From positions 3,475,042 to 3,539,041 of the forward strand of contig JAPNXP010000010.1 in NCBI GenBank assembly GCA_028753945.1: a stretch of DNA of 64,000 nt, read 5' to 3'. Every line of letters begins with the position of its first letter. The first letter of the stretch is position 1. The DNA comes from Hexactinellida sp. DTS-2022 (lineage: Eukaryota > Porifera > Hexactinellida). A model generated the notes under the pieces. The model was not told the DNA's origin, made no database searches, and saw only the letters and a program-made list of their open reading frames with translations. This document shows positions 12,435-23,099 of this stretch, in pieces. The position numbers and the translations under genes were made by a program.

Positions 12435-12982
12435 CAGAGTGGACCATGGGTCATGGGCAGGGTCGGAGGAAGAGGGGCGGTTGGGGCGGCCTGGGCCGCC
12501 CCACTTTTTCTGTGATTTTTTTGGTATTCTGAAATTTCGCGGGGCTGTTTTTTGACTCTGCAATCCTCACAATTATCATCATAATACAAGGCCGCCCCAC
12601 CTCTCACGAGCTTCCGCCGGCCCTGGTCATGGGTCATGGGTCAGATGGGTCACTTAAATTGATGGGTCATGGGTCACGGCTGTGACCCATGACCCATGAT
12701 CCATTTGGAATTCCAGTTATAGAACGAATCAAATTTACCCAGAAACATTACAGGGTATTTCTTTGGTATTAGAAATCTACCAAAATTAATTGATTGACAA
12801 GCATCATACATTATACATATATTGTGTTACATAATGTTTGGATATTAAAAATACATTTTAAAAAAGTCAATGGATAAGACGTTGGGTCAATGGGTCACTC
12901 AATGGATCATGGGTCACAAATGCGATGGGTCAGATGGGTCATGGCCTCATGGGTCACTAATGTTGACCCATGATCCACTCTG
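12435..12982. mobile_element. hAT MITE, TGACCCAT-rich, 548 bp
   Basis: Left CAGAGTGGACCATGGGTCA and right TGACCCATGATCCACTCTG are near-perfect inverted termini, flanked by identical CCTTCCAC at 12427-12434 and 12983-12990. The interior is made of many TGGGTCA/TGACCCA words. A sister copy is at 61631-62059. Confidence 0.95.
12458..12625. mobile_element. hAT MITE, innermost, 168 bp
   Basis: Left CAGGGTCGGAGGAAG and right CTTCCGCCGGCCCTG are inverted termini with identical GTCATGGG octamers at 12450-12457 and 12626-12633. It is the innermost of the insertions nested here, lying in the TGACCCAT-rich hAT. Confidence 0.9.
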
Positions 12983-13020
12983 CCTTCCACTACAATTGTC
13001 CAGTGAAAAATGAAGCACAA

Positions 13021-13190
13021 CTTTGGTGGTGGAGGCCCTTTGGTGGTGGAGGCCCTTTGGTGGTGGAGGCCCTTTGGTGGTGGAGGCCCTTTGGTGATGG
13101 AGGCCTTTGGTGGTGGAGGCCCTTTGGTGGTGGAGGCCCTTTGGTGGTGGAGGCCCTTTGGTGGTGGAGGCCCTTTGGTGGTGGAGGCCC
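13021..13190. repeat. 18-bp minisatellite, about 10 copies
   Basis: The unit CTTTGGTGGTGGAGGCCC is repeated about ten times, one copy being shortened near 13095-13107. The same GTGGAGGCCC word occurs once at each end of the host hAT (12385 and 13180), so the array probably expanded from a subterminal motif. Gly/Trp-rich and Pro/Lys-rich frames across it are artefacts of the repeat. Confidence 0.9.
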
Positions 13191-13792
13191 CGGGGCAGTT
13201 GCCCCGGTTGCCCATGGGTTAATCCGGCCCTGCCCCCAAATAATCCTTAGCGAGAACTCATGCGCAAACCCGCGCTGACCCGCATCAACCAGCACCAACC
13301 CGCAACAACCCGCAGTAAGAATCTCTGACCCGCACCCGCCCCGCATTACGATTCCGTGACCCGCACCCGACCGCCCCGCAAATATTCTGATTCTTTGACC
13401 CGCAAGAACCCGCGGGTTGCGGGTCCCGCAACCCGCATTTATTAACCCGCCCCGCGCAGTGCTCTACTAGGTATAAACATAGGCACACTAAATCGTCATT
13501 TAATGGTGGTGTAGGACAATTTCTTAGTTATCATTACAGTATATTATCTCTAATAGTCCACCAGTGGGTAAAAGAACCCAGGTGGACTATTTTAGAGATA
13601 ATGGGACTATTAAAGAATTTATCCTTAATGAACATGAAATAAACAAATATACATAATATACCAAGTTACTAACATACGGTATAGTTAAAGTATATTAGTA
13701 CAATCAAATATAATCGAGTCAATAGAAACAATTAGTGAGTTGAACTGTACGTAAGTTCTACGTAATAAAATCTGGTCTTTTACCAGTCCACC

Positions 13793-13970
13793 CAGGGTTT
13801 CATCTAGACGTACGCGACGCGCCTCCAGGCGCGTAATTTTGGAAGGAAATTTTTCTAGGCGCGCGAAATCGAGAGATGCTCCAAAAGACGTAATACTAAA
13901 TGAGTATTTTAGGCGCGTGTAAGCGAGCTCAAACTTAATCTAGGCGCGCAGAAAAATTTGCCTAGGTGAA
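13793..13970. mobile_element. GC-rich hAT-like MITE, 178 bp
   Basis: Starts CAGGGTTTCATCTAGAC and ends with GCCTAGGTGAA, an imperfect inverted copy lacking the final bases. Identical AGTCCACC octamers flank it (13785-13792, 13971-13978). The interior is full of GGCGCGC words. Nested in the mariner-like element. Confidence 0.6.
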
Positions 13971-14099
13971 AGTCCACCTATTTTTTAGAGCCCATGCGGA
14001 CGTTAGCTTAAATAATATCGAAACTAATTAAGGTGGGAAATAAAAAAGTGGATTATTAGAGAAGTGGACTATAAGAGAGAACTGACTGTAGCTAGAAAC

Positions 14100-14547
14100 A
14101 GTCAGGGCACTTAACATATAATGGTGACGAGCCCTTCGGTCTCGGTCGCTTTGCGACGGAACGGTGCTACGTACTTCAAGTTAACGGAAGCTATGCGGCC
14201 ATGGAAAATGGTAGTGGATGTTATATACAAGCTTTTCCACCATTTTCCATAGTTTTAACTTGTTTATCAAAAATACCCGTTGGAAGCTAACTTCTAGTTG
14301 ATTTTGAATTTTGATTAAGCTGTTTAGCTATTTTATAGACAACAACAACAAATATTCATATTGTAAATTTTTGAATGCGAAATTCGTGTTCAGCATACTT
14401 GTTTACCTATTATAACATATGGAAGTTAGTTTATATCTTAAATATAAATGCGGTTTCGATTCCCAAATTAATACAATCCGGACAAAGACACAAACTAACA
14501 AACAACAATCGAGTCGAGTTTTGATAATATAATATAGATATACTGGA
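14100..14547 (-). mobile_element. Helitron-like repeat, minus orientation
   Basis: Read on the minus strand it opens TCTATATTATATTATCAAAACT, then GTTGTTTGTTAG, TTTGTCCGGATTG, and ends near the GC-rich CGCAAAGCGACCGAGACCG block. This matches the order of words in the copy at 21284-21720. Confidence 0.5.
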
Positions 14548-15089
14548 CTTAGGCACTAAAATCTTATAGTTAATTTATCCTCTTATCTGATCCATTTATA
14601 AATGATTCGGTTATTACGTACTCAAATAAGGCGTACCAATTTCTATTCCAAGTAAATAAAATACATGTATTTTAAATCGGTTAGTACTCTAGAAAACTAT
14701 CAGCAGAACTCAGTTAGTAATTGGTTCAAGTGAGTAGGTGACAACTAAAATAATTTATTCTCATCGTTAAGTATTAAGTATGTCAAAATCGGATTCATAC
14801 CTTTGAACAAGTCAGTATTTCGACGGATTAGACGTCCTCGGTTAGTAAGTACTTTTTCTTGTTTCCCAGGATGCTACGTCTTAACCCCGTTCTAGTATTC
14901 TTTAACTATACCGTATGTTAGTTTATTGTAACTTAGATGTTTCTTAAGGCTAAATTCTTTAATAGTTTACCTGGGTCCTTTTACCCATAGGTGGACTATT
15001 AGAGAGAATATACTGAAATGACAACTAAGGAAATTGTCGTACACCTCCATTAAATGAGTGATTTAGTCTCACTATGTTTATAACTAGAC

Positions 15090-15548
15090 CAGGGTTGGGG
15101 CCGATTACTTTCAGATGCTCGATCTATATTTTTTAAACGATTATGATTATGATTACGAATACGATCTATAATTTTTAAGCGAATACGATTAAGATAAACT
15201 TGTATATGATTACGATTATGAAAACAACCCAAATGTATACTAAATGCGGTCTGGCTAAGTCTGATGATTCGAATATAAAAGTACTAACAATAAGGAAAAG
15301 AGACAATTTCAATAAACTAACTGTTACTGTATATATTATGATGGAATTCCAATTAATGCGACTGTTATTGAATAATAGCACTTTCGCAGGTGCAATCCTA
15401 CGAGTTGATAATATATCCTAAATTTAAAAGATAAATACGCTAATAAAATAGCATGATTACGATTACGATACGATTACACTCTAATAGAATCATCTGATTA
15501 CGATTACGATTATGATTACATCGAAATGTTTAATCGACCCCAAACCTG
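15090..15548. mobile_element. hAT MITE rich in GATTACGA words, 459 bp
   Basis: Left CAGGGTTGGGGCCGATTA and right TAATCGACCCCAAACCTG are inverted termini, flanked by identical AACTAGAC octamers at 15082-15089 and 15549-15556. Both subterminal zones are degenerate GATTACGATTA repeats. The interior 15200-15421 open frame has no recognisable content. Confidence 0.9.
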
Positions 15549-15940
15549 AACTAGACTCAGATAGCTGATGGGAGTCGAACAAGGGGTCACTCGATAGGTT
15601 TAGAACTTTGAGAAAGGAATGTTGTAACATTATTGCGTTGCTAGGGATAAACTATGGGCAAGTGACCCCTTAAACGAAGGGGAATTTCATATGGACAACG
15701 AATCAGGTCGTTAAAAGTTGACCTGAATAAATTTTGAATAAGTTCGCCTTAAGGTAATATCAGCGATTTAGTAGAGCCGCAAATAAAAAATCCAAGATGA
15801 AATCGAAAATGTACCGTTCGTTGTGGGGCCGCGGAAAAATTGATGCCGCGGCAATTAAGATTAAGTAAAAAATTTGGTGCTTTTGTCCAGCGTGTCCCGA
15901 TATCGATTTCAAGCGACAATCAGATTTGTTGCGAATTGTT

Positions 15941-16015
15941 GCGTAGCGAGTTGTCGTGTTGCGTAGCGAGTTGTCGTGTTGCGTAGCGAGTTGTGTTGCG
16001 AATTGTCCGTTGCGA
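15941..16015. repeat. 22-bp tandem repeat, about 3.3 copies
   Basis: GTTGCGTAGCGAGTTGTCGT is repeated head to tail, decaying rightwards into GTTGCGAATTGTCC and related words up to about 16060. It lies immediately outside the right end of long-inverted-repeat element B. Confidence 0.8.
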
Positions 16016-16265
16016 GTTGTCGTGGTGCAAATTGTCGTGGTGCGAGTTGTCGTACTTCCGCATAAAGTACCCAAAGGAGACGGGACGTTCACAGAGGTAC
16101 CTCGTGCCAGGCTTAAGTTTAAAGAAGGCGCTGCTCCATTTTTGCTGCCTGGATGTCCATCTTATTATTAAACAACATCGAAAACTAAGCGGACTCGCTT
16201 GTAATACTACTCAAAAGTAGATGAATTGCTGAATAAAACCATACATATGAGTTTGTTTCTGAAAC

Positions 16266-16393
16266 CAGTGGCGGCGCTAACCACCCGCCACTGGTGGGGC
16301 ACAATTTCGTCATAGGTGGAGCACAGGCAATTAAACTTGGGCATACTTACATTAATGAGGTGGGGCACAGGCCCCATCCTGGCGCCGCCTCTG
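16266..16393. mobile_element. hAT MITE, CAGTGGCGGCGCTA termini, 128 bp
   Basis: Left CAGTGGCGGCGCTA and right CTGGCGCCGCCTCTG are inverted termini. Flanks TCTGAAAC and ACTGAGAC agree at 6 of 8. A lone right end of the same family lies at 36885-36919. Confidence 0.8.
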
Positions 16394-16438
16394 ACTGAGA
16401 CAGAGCGAACATATAAGTGGAATATCAATACTCTACAG

Positions 16439-17228
16439 CAGGGGCTGGCAAACTTTTGAATGAAGTGTGCCAGTTTTCCTATAATGTCAACTTATTTATG
16501 ACCTTCCGTGCCAAATATAATCCTCATAGCTCTGTCACTGGAAAATTTGTCCCCCGTACCAATTTTACAGGCAAAATTTGGTTCGGTGGGCCAATATTCG
16601 ATGGAAAAATGGTCCAGGCCTGAAATATTTCGTCCCTTGATGGGACCAGTATTTCATTGAATTTTGGTTATAGGATCGTTTTTCCAAGGAATAATGGGCA
16701 CTCGGAACAAATTTCCCCGAAGGTATAGGTCCTGAGACCTAGATTCCATGGAAAATTGTCCTAGGAACAATATTCCATGGAAAAATGGTTCTAGCACCAT
16801 TTTTGCAGAGAATATTTGGCCTGGTACTTTCTTCCTCACATGACTGACCCAACCCGACTAATCAGTTCCTTTCCAGTCTTACGCGCTTAAACCTCGTTAA
16901 AACAGTTTAGCACTTTATCTTCTACTTATTACTAATTCCATCCCATGGTGGGACAAAATATTTCAGGTGTGACCATTTATCCATGATAATCTTTGTCCAT
17001 TCGTACCAATTTTCCAAGCAGACCAAAATTTCCGTGTCAGTTCTATCTCTTATGTATTTAATGAAAAGTAATAACACTTTATTGGAGTTAAAACTTATGT
17101 GTTAGGTTGGCAAAAAACAGAGAAAACTGAAAATCGTCGACAAGGAAGAGTTTGAGTAAAAGAGAAATGTCGTGGAGAAATACTTCGCGTGCCATAAGTG
17201 GCACGCGTGCTAGGGTTGCCGACCCCTG
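16439..17228. mobile_element. hAT MITE, 790 bp, CAGGGGTCGGCAAC family copy 1
   Basis: Left CAGGGGCTGGCAAAC and right AGGGTTGCCGACCCCTG are inverted termini. Flanks CTCTACAG and CTTTAAAG agree at 6 of 8. The body contains repeated short inverted words such as TTCCATGGAA and a GTGGCACGCG block near the right end. The copy at 24684-25444 is clearly the same family. Confidence 0.9.
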
Positions 17229-17236
17229 CTTTAAAG

Positions 17237-18359
17237 GATCTAAAAGATAAGTTGACTCTCATTTGTTCAACCAATAATTGGTTAGTATGATAACGTGATT
17301 ATCTTACCACATTTATACTCCCCAGTTTGATAGAACGGAATATATCAGTTGACCTCTATCTTGAAATTAATTGTTTTTCTATCCGAAAATGTTTTTGCAA
17401 ATGGAAAAATATTTCTATTACTGCCGACTCAATAACTTCATAGTGGGCAAATCAGCGGTCTTAGCCCAAATTTTGAGGTCTGTGTATTTGCTCAATTTCT
17501 TATTATGTGTTGCTAGGATAGTCAAGGACCATAGAAATATTATTTATTTTATCAAATTCCATCTGCAAGTCAAGACATTATAATTTGAATTACGATCATT
17601 AACTATGGTTTCCAAGATAAAACTCGAGTTTTCAAATAGTATCAAGTTTCAAGTGCTAAATTTACAACATAAAAGAAGCTTTCTAGAGCATTTGAAAGCA
17701 TAAATTATCAGTTTTCCTTCTAGTTTCCAGATACTTGTCTATAATTAGTACACCTATTATGGTTTCCGTATTCGTTATTATCTATTTTATTCAGTTTTCG
17801 ATTATACTTTTGTATATTTAGTGCCCGATTATGTATGGTAAGATATGGTCAATTATTACACCTATGTTATCTTAAACTACAGAAATTCTCTTTAAGATGT
17901 AACCAGTCACTAATTGACATCATTTGACCCAAAAATGTTACATACATTATTAAACTGTCCATCGGACTATTATTTCAAAAAATTGAGTTGTTTATTAAAT
18001 ATTCAAATACTTGAGTTAAGTATAAAATGTAAAATATGTAATATCTACTGTGTTTATTCGTTAAATCAATGTAATTTAATAATATTGATGCATTTATTGT
18101 TCTTGAAACATGAACGATAATACCAGTGAAGTATCCGAACAGATAGTGTGTTAATTTCAAATCCCAAAACAGAATAAGAAATATTTTCTGAGTTCTATCG
18201 TAATTATTAATTTGTTGCTTCTCACATAGTACATGATTTTAATCAGTTTTAAGGCGGAAAATAAGATGTAAGATGCTCATTTGTATTCTACATATCGACA
18301 CATACTACTAGTATGAATATTCCAACTAGATCTGTGAGAATTATCAAAATATTTTCGAA
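17237..18359. other. AT-rich spacer, no gene seen
   Basis: No recognisable coding content or transposon termini. The short frames 17371-17583 and 17914-18120 are AT-biased and show no domain. Confidence 0.4.
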
Positions 18360-18541
18360 ATTCGATTTATCCCATTTTTGCTAAGTCATCACAACTTAAA
18401 AAATAGAAGCCATACCAAAAAAAACTTTTCCCAATCAATTTGTCATAGGTGATAACCCATAGGTAACTATTAACTTTTATATCTCTATCTTGCACCTAAA
18501 TACCTATGACCGCTGATGTACCTGTTTTTGCTGTGAACTGA
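18360..18541 (+). mobile_element. Relic 3' end of a Transib element
   Basis: The words GAAGCCATACCAAAAA, GATAACCCATAGG, ACCTA..ATACCTAT and GTTTTTGCTGTG follow the same order as the 3' end of the Transib element at 36385-36517. The terminal CACAGTG has lost about four bases. No body or 5' end is found to its left. Confidence 0.6.
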
Positions 18542-18899
18542 TATCCGAGAAATTGAATCAATACTTTGCGAAATATCTTATTCGGGGAAATACAGTATCT
18601 TATCCACAAATTATAGAAACCGAACGTCGTCTCAAGCTATCCACTTTCTTGAATATTTTTTTCTCAGCAGTCGGCCTCTTCTTTACCCATTCAGACATTT
18701 GTAAAATCCTTTTCTACCCCAGATTTTAATAATCCTGATCATGATGACAATATAATCTAAGACCCGTTCCTTGAAGATATAGGCGATTTATCATAAATCT
18801 AATGTAGTACTTGGGCGTAGCCATGGGGGGGCCTAGCCCCTCAAATTTTTTACAATAACTTTGAATAAGGATAGATTGAGCTTTCGCTCACTTTATTGT

Positions 18900-19450
18900 A
18901 ATAGTCTGGTTCCATTTCCTGAAAAGAGGCCTGGATAACGAGTGTAAATGCATTTGTTGTTAATTTTTGGGAACAAGTGTTTTTAGGGTAATTGGAACCT
19001 GCTGAATCCAAAAATCACTGTATCCAAGCTGAAATATGCCGTATTGACTTTCAAATTAGGAAAAAACAATATGGCTTCCTGGTATTTGGGTCTATTGTGT
19101 ACTTGTTGATAACTCGTAATCCGCTAATGCTAGACACAATAAATGTATTATTGTCGTATAGGAAGTCATATTTAGGCAGTCCGTAGACCACGTTGATTAA
19201 CTCAATTATTTGTGGAATGTAAGTTATGCGGTTTTCACACTATTCCATATATGGGTATGTCATTAATATGTAGAAATAATCTCTGAATCGCATATAATCT
19301 GGTTCCATTTTTAAAATATGAGTTGTTGAGGTATTTGAAGTTATTATTTGGGAACAAGTGTTTTAAGGGTAATTTGGACCTGCTGAATCCAAAATCAATG
19401 TTCCCATACTGATATGATGTATTGACCTTCAAATTAGTAAAAATACAGTA
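18900..19450. repeat. Two diverged copies of a segment of about 150 bp
   Basis: TGGGAACAAGTGTTTT, GGACCTGCTGAATCCAAAA and TATTGAC.TTCAAATTAG occur in order at 18968-19058 and again at 19347-19438, so this region contains a local duplication. Confidence 0.7.
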
Positions 19451-19738
19451 ATGGATGCCATTTCAAGCCTCAAGAGACAGTCAAGTGATTCATTATCGAT
19501 GTGCATTATTTGCCAGGAGCATAAAAAGTCAGAAAAGCCTGTTAAAGGTGGAGCACAAGGAGTTCAACGAATAGAAGAATGTGCTACCCAGAGACACAAG
19601 TTAAAAGATCGGAGGAACAGAGAAATTATAGACAGAGTGCTCAATGTGTCAGCATTACAAGAACTTCCGACATGGCACAGATCATGCTACTCTTGGTTCA
19701 CTGACAAAAGCAAAATAGCTAGACATGTGCCAACATAC
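19451..19738 (+). CDS. Truncated N-terminal ORF with CIICQ and WHRSCYSWFTDK motifs
   Basis: A frame opening with an ATG at 19451 runs for about 96 codons of plausible protein before a hAT element (start 19739) replaces the rest, adding a meaningless tail. It has a Cys-x2-Cys pair (MCIICQEHKK) near residue 18, a basic stretch RHKLKDRRNREI near 50, and WHRSCYSWFTDKSKI near 76. This layout resembles N-termini of long uncharacterised transposon-associated proteins of marine invertebrates. The function is unknown and I do not assign one. It is probably a dead fragment or one exon of a broken gene. Confidence 0.5.
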
Positions 19739-20030
19739 CAGTGTTTGCAAGCGTTGGTTCTATTCAAACCCCGCTGCGCTGCGCTGCGCTTCTAATTTTT
19801 GGGTGCCCGCTGCGCTGCGTTGTTAATTTTTTTGGATCCCCGCTGCGCTGCGCTCCAATTTCATATTAGGTTTTCATATCATATATATATATATATCATA
19901 TATATATCATATTATATAACTTATGCTAGCGCAAAGTAACAAATTTTCCCTAACTAATATACTTCTTGTGTCTATAGTCATAATCATGTAAATTTGTATA
20001 ACTATCAATAACTCTAGTTAATAGTGTAAG
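19739..20030 (+). mobile_element. hAT element, GCTGCGC family, 5' part only
   Basis: CAGTGTTTGCAAGCG begins the element; runs of GCTGCGCTGCGC follow, then an AT microsatellite and the block GCAAAGTAACAAATTTTCCC. The copy at 58247-59395 has the same order. The right end is missing here; similarity ends near 20030. Confidence 0.7.
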
Positions 20031-20039
20031 AGTTTTCTA

Positions 20040-20330
20040 GCGGAAGGAAATATTAGTTTCAATTAGAAAATAGAACCTTACTCGATCTCAACAAGTTGAG
20101 TGAATAAAATTATCACAAGTTGAAATTAGATTTCATTTAACACTTTCAATTAAACTGACGTATTAGTGAACAAATGAAATTTGCAACTTAATTGTGGCAC
20201 AAACTAAGCCCTATTTGAAAATTCGTGCACTGTTAAAAGGTGTAGAATTAAATTTTCTATCGAATGCAGATAAATTTTAATATTCGGGCACTATTTATTG
20301 TTCCTGTTGTGACATTAAACGGGTCTAAAC
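20040..20330. repeat. Dispersed repeat, TCAATATAATTAT..AAGTTGA type
   Basis: Shares word order (ACAAGTTGAAA, AGATTT..ACA.TTTTA, TGTGGCA...TAAACCC, TTTCTATCGAATGCA) with 23100-23220, 28640-29150 and 57990-58200. Ends near 20405 with ATCCATTGTATATACTATA; a related edge (GGCCACTATACTATAGGATAG) is at 29115 and 63590. Class unknown. Confidence 0.5.
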
Positions 20331-21283
20331 AAAATGCTTTATTATATTTTATGAATTTACTTATCCACCGATCATCGGTAGCACCGTTAATCCATTGTAT
20401 ATACTATATAGTGGGAAGCATAGCAGCCATATTGGAGTGAATTGTTCAATTTTTGATACAAGCATGAAAATTGGTACAGAGATAGATAAATATATTATAA
20501 AAAGATATGGATATGGAGGCATCACGAAATTTTAATATTTTCAAGATGGCGGCCAAAATTGTCGAAAGTGTCGGACAAAAGCCCGCTCTCGCGATTACTT
20601 GTTAAATGACCTTGTAGAGTGTTTATATGCTCATAGTTATTCTCAAATGACTGTGCGGTGAAGAAAGAGGGGTCACTCGATAGGGTAGAAACAATATTTG
20701 AGAATGGAATGTGTCACATTCCAGCGTTGTCAAGGAATGTCATCCCTCCTAAACATGGTCATGTGACCCTTATAATGACTGGAAATCTTATGCTGATTAC
20801 GAATATCAGCATTAAACATTGATTAAACTTCAATTGACAGAGTTAATTTGATTTTGTATACATATATGTACTACAATATAACTCGGTTAGTACGTACTTC
20901 GGCTTAGTAAGTACTAATTTTTTTAACCAATTAGTAAATTTTTATGTATCTCAATATAATGTAAAGTCAGTTAGTAACTTAGTACTGTATAAATCATATA
21001 ATCACTTTTCGTGTCTTCTATTTCGGCTATTTTGCACTAGTCTATTTGCACATTCATGATAACAAATTGGTATCAACCGGTGTTATTCGAATTGAAGATT
21101 CTTTGAAGCGTCCAAAAATTGTGTTCATAGTCACGGAAATTCGCATTACCCGTGTTCGTACTAATGAGGTTATATTGTATATTTCAAACTTTGAATTTAC
21201 TTAGGATTTATTTAGTTTAAACGCTCAACAATATTTTAGGCGAGAACATTCAGGGGCTAAGGATTTTAAGAAACTATTGATGA

Positions 21284-21725
21284 ATCTATATTATTAAAAC
21301 TCGACTGTTGTTTGTTTGTCTGTGTGTGACCACTGTGTGTGTGTGTGTTTGTCCAGGTTGCATTAAAGTGATGGGGAATGGGAATAGAACCTCATTTATA
21401 TACGAGATAGAAAATAACTTCCAAATGTTATAATAGGTAAACAAGTACGTATGCTGATTTCAAATTTCGCATTTTTTAATTTTAATATGAATATATTGTT
21501 GTTGTTCACAAAAAGATAACAACTTAATGAAAATTCAAATCACCCTAGAAGTTTGCTTCACGGGTATTATAGCTAAACAAGTTAAAAGTATGGAAATGGG
21601 AGGAATTGATGTTTACTAACTCTATCATCAATGGTTTAGTGAGGAGTAAGGCCGCATAGAGGCAGTTAACTTGAGGTGCTTAGTACAGATTCGTCGCAAA
21701 GCCTCCTATTTAACTCCTATTTAAT
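21284..21725 (+). mobile_element. Helitron-like repeat
   Basis: Opens TCTATATTATTAAAACTCGA, followed by GTTTGTTTGTCTG, a GT tract, TTTGTCCAGGTTGCATTAAA and GTGATGGGG. It continues with ATAGGTAAACAAGTA, a TTGTTGTT block and TAAACAAGTTAAAAGTATGG to CCGCATAGAGGC and CGTCGCAAAGC. TC at the start is compatible with a Helitron 5' end. It serves as a reference for the same family split by the Transib at 33521. Confidence 0.5.
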
Positions 21726-21904
21726 AACTAACAACTTACAAGAGTTTATAACTGCAACTATTAATAATCGATGATCACTGGGTAACTCGAATGGCAGGGG
21801 CGTATCGAGCCATTCACCTGGAGGATGTAGTCCTCAATGGGGCAGACTTTACAATATTTTTTCTTATAGTATAAGATCCACTATTTTGAGGAAATAGAAT
21901 ACAC

Positions 21905-22056
21905 CAGGGTTTTTAAGGCCGATCTTGGTGTAAATTTTGCAACAAAATGTTTTGGAGTTACACCACGATTCGGGTCGGCAGCGGACGCTGCAGTGTTGAG
22001 TTATACTAAGGCCGCTTCTGAGTTACACCAAGGTCTCAACCTTAAAAAAAACCCTG
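21905..22056. mobile_element. hAT MITE, 152 bp, CAGGGTTTTT family copy 1
   Basis: Left CAGGGTTTTTAAGGCCG and right CTTAAAAAAAACCCTG. Flanks GAATACAC and CAATACAC agree at 7 of 8. The interior carries TTGGTGTAA and GGAGTTACACCACG words shared with the copy at 38819-39015. Confidence 0.85.
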
Positions 22057-22117
22057 CAATACACAGTTTTGATTTATTTTAAAACATGGATAATATCTTT
22101 ACATGCATGCCTATATA

Positions 22118-22296
22118 CAGTAGAACCTCGTTAATACGAGCACCAATGGACGATAGAATTTTGTTAGCTTTATCCAGAGTTCATATTAACCGGAGTAAAA
22201 CCCTTTGTAGCTTGTAGGGACCAGATTCTGTGGAACTGTTTGTCGTCCTATCCGCGAAATGGTATTAACTGTGTTCGTACTAACGAGATTCTACTG
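22118..22296. mobile_element. Tigger-like MITE, 179 bp
   Basis: Left CAGTAGAACCTCGTTAATAC and right GTACTAACGAGATTCTACTG are inverted termini flanked by TA on both sides. A second, partial piece of similar style (CTCCGCTTTATAGAGCC) follows at 22365-22400. Confidence 0.85.
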
Positions 22297-23099
22297 TAAT
22301 ATGGAAATATCCGTTGAATATAAGATGGGTATTGGTGTCGAATCTGTCGATCAAACGCAGTCGACTCCGCTTTATAGAGCCACCAGTTAATAGATTTCTC
22401 CGCTTAATCGAGTAAATGTTTCACAGGATTTTTAGGACGGAATGACATTTTGGTTTAAAATAGAACTCGGTTAGCATGTAACCCCTCGGGAGATAAAATT
22501 TGTGCATATTATCCAAGTGTACGTACTAACTGACTTTACATAATATTGAGATACATATAAATTTACTAATTGGTTAAAAAAATTAGTACTTACTAAGCCG
22601 AAGTACGTACTAACCGAGTTATATTGTAGTACATATATGTATACAAAATCAAATTAACTCTGTCAATTGAAGTTTAATCAATGTTTAATGCTGATATTCG
22701 TAATCAGCATATGATTTCCGGTCATTATAGGGGTCACATGTTCAGGGATGACATTCCTTGACAACGCTGGAATGTGACACATTCCATTCTCAAATTTTTT
22801 TACTACCCTATCGAGTGACCCCTCTTTCTTCATCGCACAGTCATTTGAGAATAACTATGAGCATATAAACACTCTACGAGGTCATTTAACAAGTAATCGC
22901 GAGAGCGGGCTTTTGTCCGACACTTTCAGACAATTTTTGTCCGCCATCTTGAAAATATTAAATTTTCGTGATGCCTCCATATCCATATATTTTATAATAT
23001 ATTTATCTATGTCTGTGCCAAGTTTCATGCTTGTATCAAAAATTGAACAATTTTATTGCTATGCTGCCCCACTAATATAGCTTCTACAATAAATTAGAA

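Larger units (their letters stand above)
12366..13232. mobile_element. hAT MITE, CAGGGCCGGATTAAC termini, 867 bp
   Basis: Left CAGGGCCGGATTAAC and right GTTAATCCGGCCCTG are perfect inverted termini, flanked by identical CCCCCAAA octamers at 12358-12365 and 13233-13240. The right half carries an 18-bp minisatellite. Nested inside the ACCCGC-rich hAT. Confidence 0.95.
11920..13466. mobile_element. hAT-type element with GCGGGT/ACCCGC-rich ends, 1547 bp
   Basis: Left TAGAGCTCTGCGCGGG and right CCCGCGCAGTGCTCTA are inverted termini, flanked by identical 8-bp CTAGGTAT at 11912-11919 and 13467-13474. Both subterminal zones are built of degenerate ACCCGC and CCCGCACC words. The element interrupts the inner part of inverted arm B and is itself the host of three further nested insertions. 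Confidence 0.9.
13537..15015. mobile_element. Mariner-like element, about 1.5 kb, with nested insertions
   Basis: Left CAGTATATTATCTCTAATAG and right GGACTATTAGAGAGAATATACTG mirror each other, continuing with GTCCACC and GTGGGTAAAAG on the left against CTTTTACCCATAGGTGG on the right. TA precedes the left end; the right flank reads AA, so one target base may have mutated. Relatives with the same TCTCTAATAGTCCACC terminus lie at 31401-31460, 31905-31975 and 38503-38652. Confidence 0.7.
11536..15925. mobile_element. Long-inverted-repeat element B, heavily nested
   Basis: Arms 11536-11911 and 15549-15925 are reverse complements: GTCGCTT...AAATCGA at the outer edge, a CCGCGGC block, TAGTAGAGCCGC/GCGGCTCTACTA, and the CTATCGAGTGACCCCTTGTTC block innermost. 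The roughly 3.6 kb between them consists largely of later insertions: two independently placed hATs (11920-13466, 15090-15548) and a mariner-like element (13537-15015), each with its own guests. No transposase of its own is visible. Confidence 0.8.
20405..23083. mobile_element. Long-inverted-repeat element C, about 2.7 kb
   Basis: Arms 20405-20985 and 22520-23083 are reverse complements of about 570 bp with few mismatches. Landmarks are AAGCATAGCAG, GGATATGGAGGCATCACGAA, GCCCGCTCTCGCGATTACTTG, the GGGGTCACTCGATAGGG module, and GTACTTACTAAGCCGAAGTA. The loop holds a Helitron-like piece, a hAT MITE and a Tigger-like MITE. No transposase frame is visible. Confidence 0.85.

Noticed and set aside
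12907..13346. Frames of 70-118 codons rich in Gly-Trp or Pro-Lys-Gly
   Set aside because: They only translate the 18-bp minisatellite inside a hAT element.
15200..15421. 73-codon frame inside the GATTACGA hAT
   Set aside because: No similarity recognised; the host is a short non-autonomous MITE with intact duplications.
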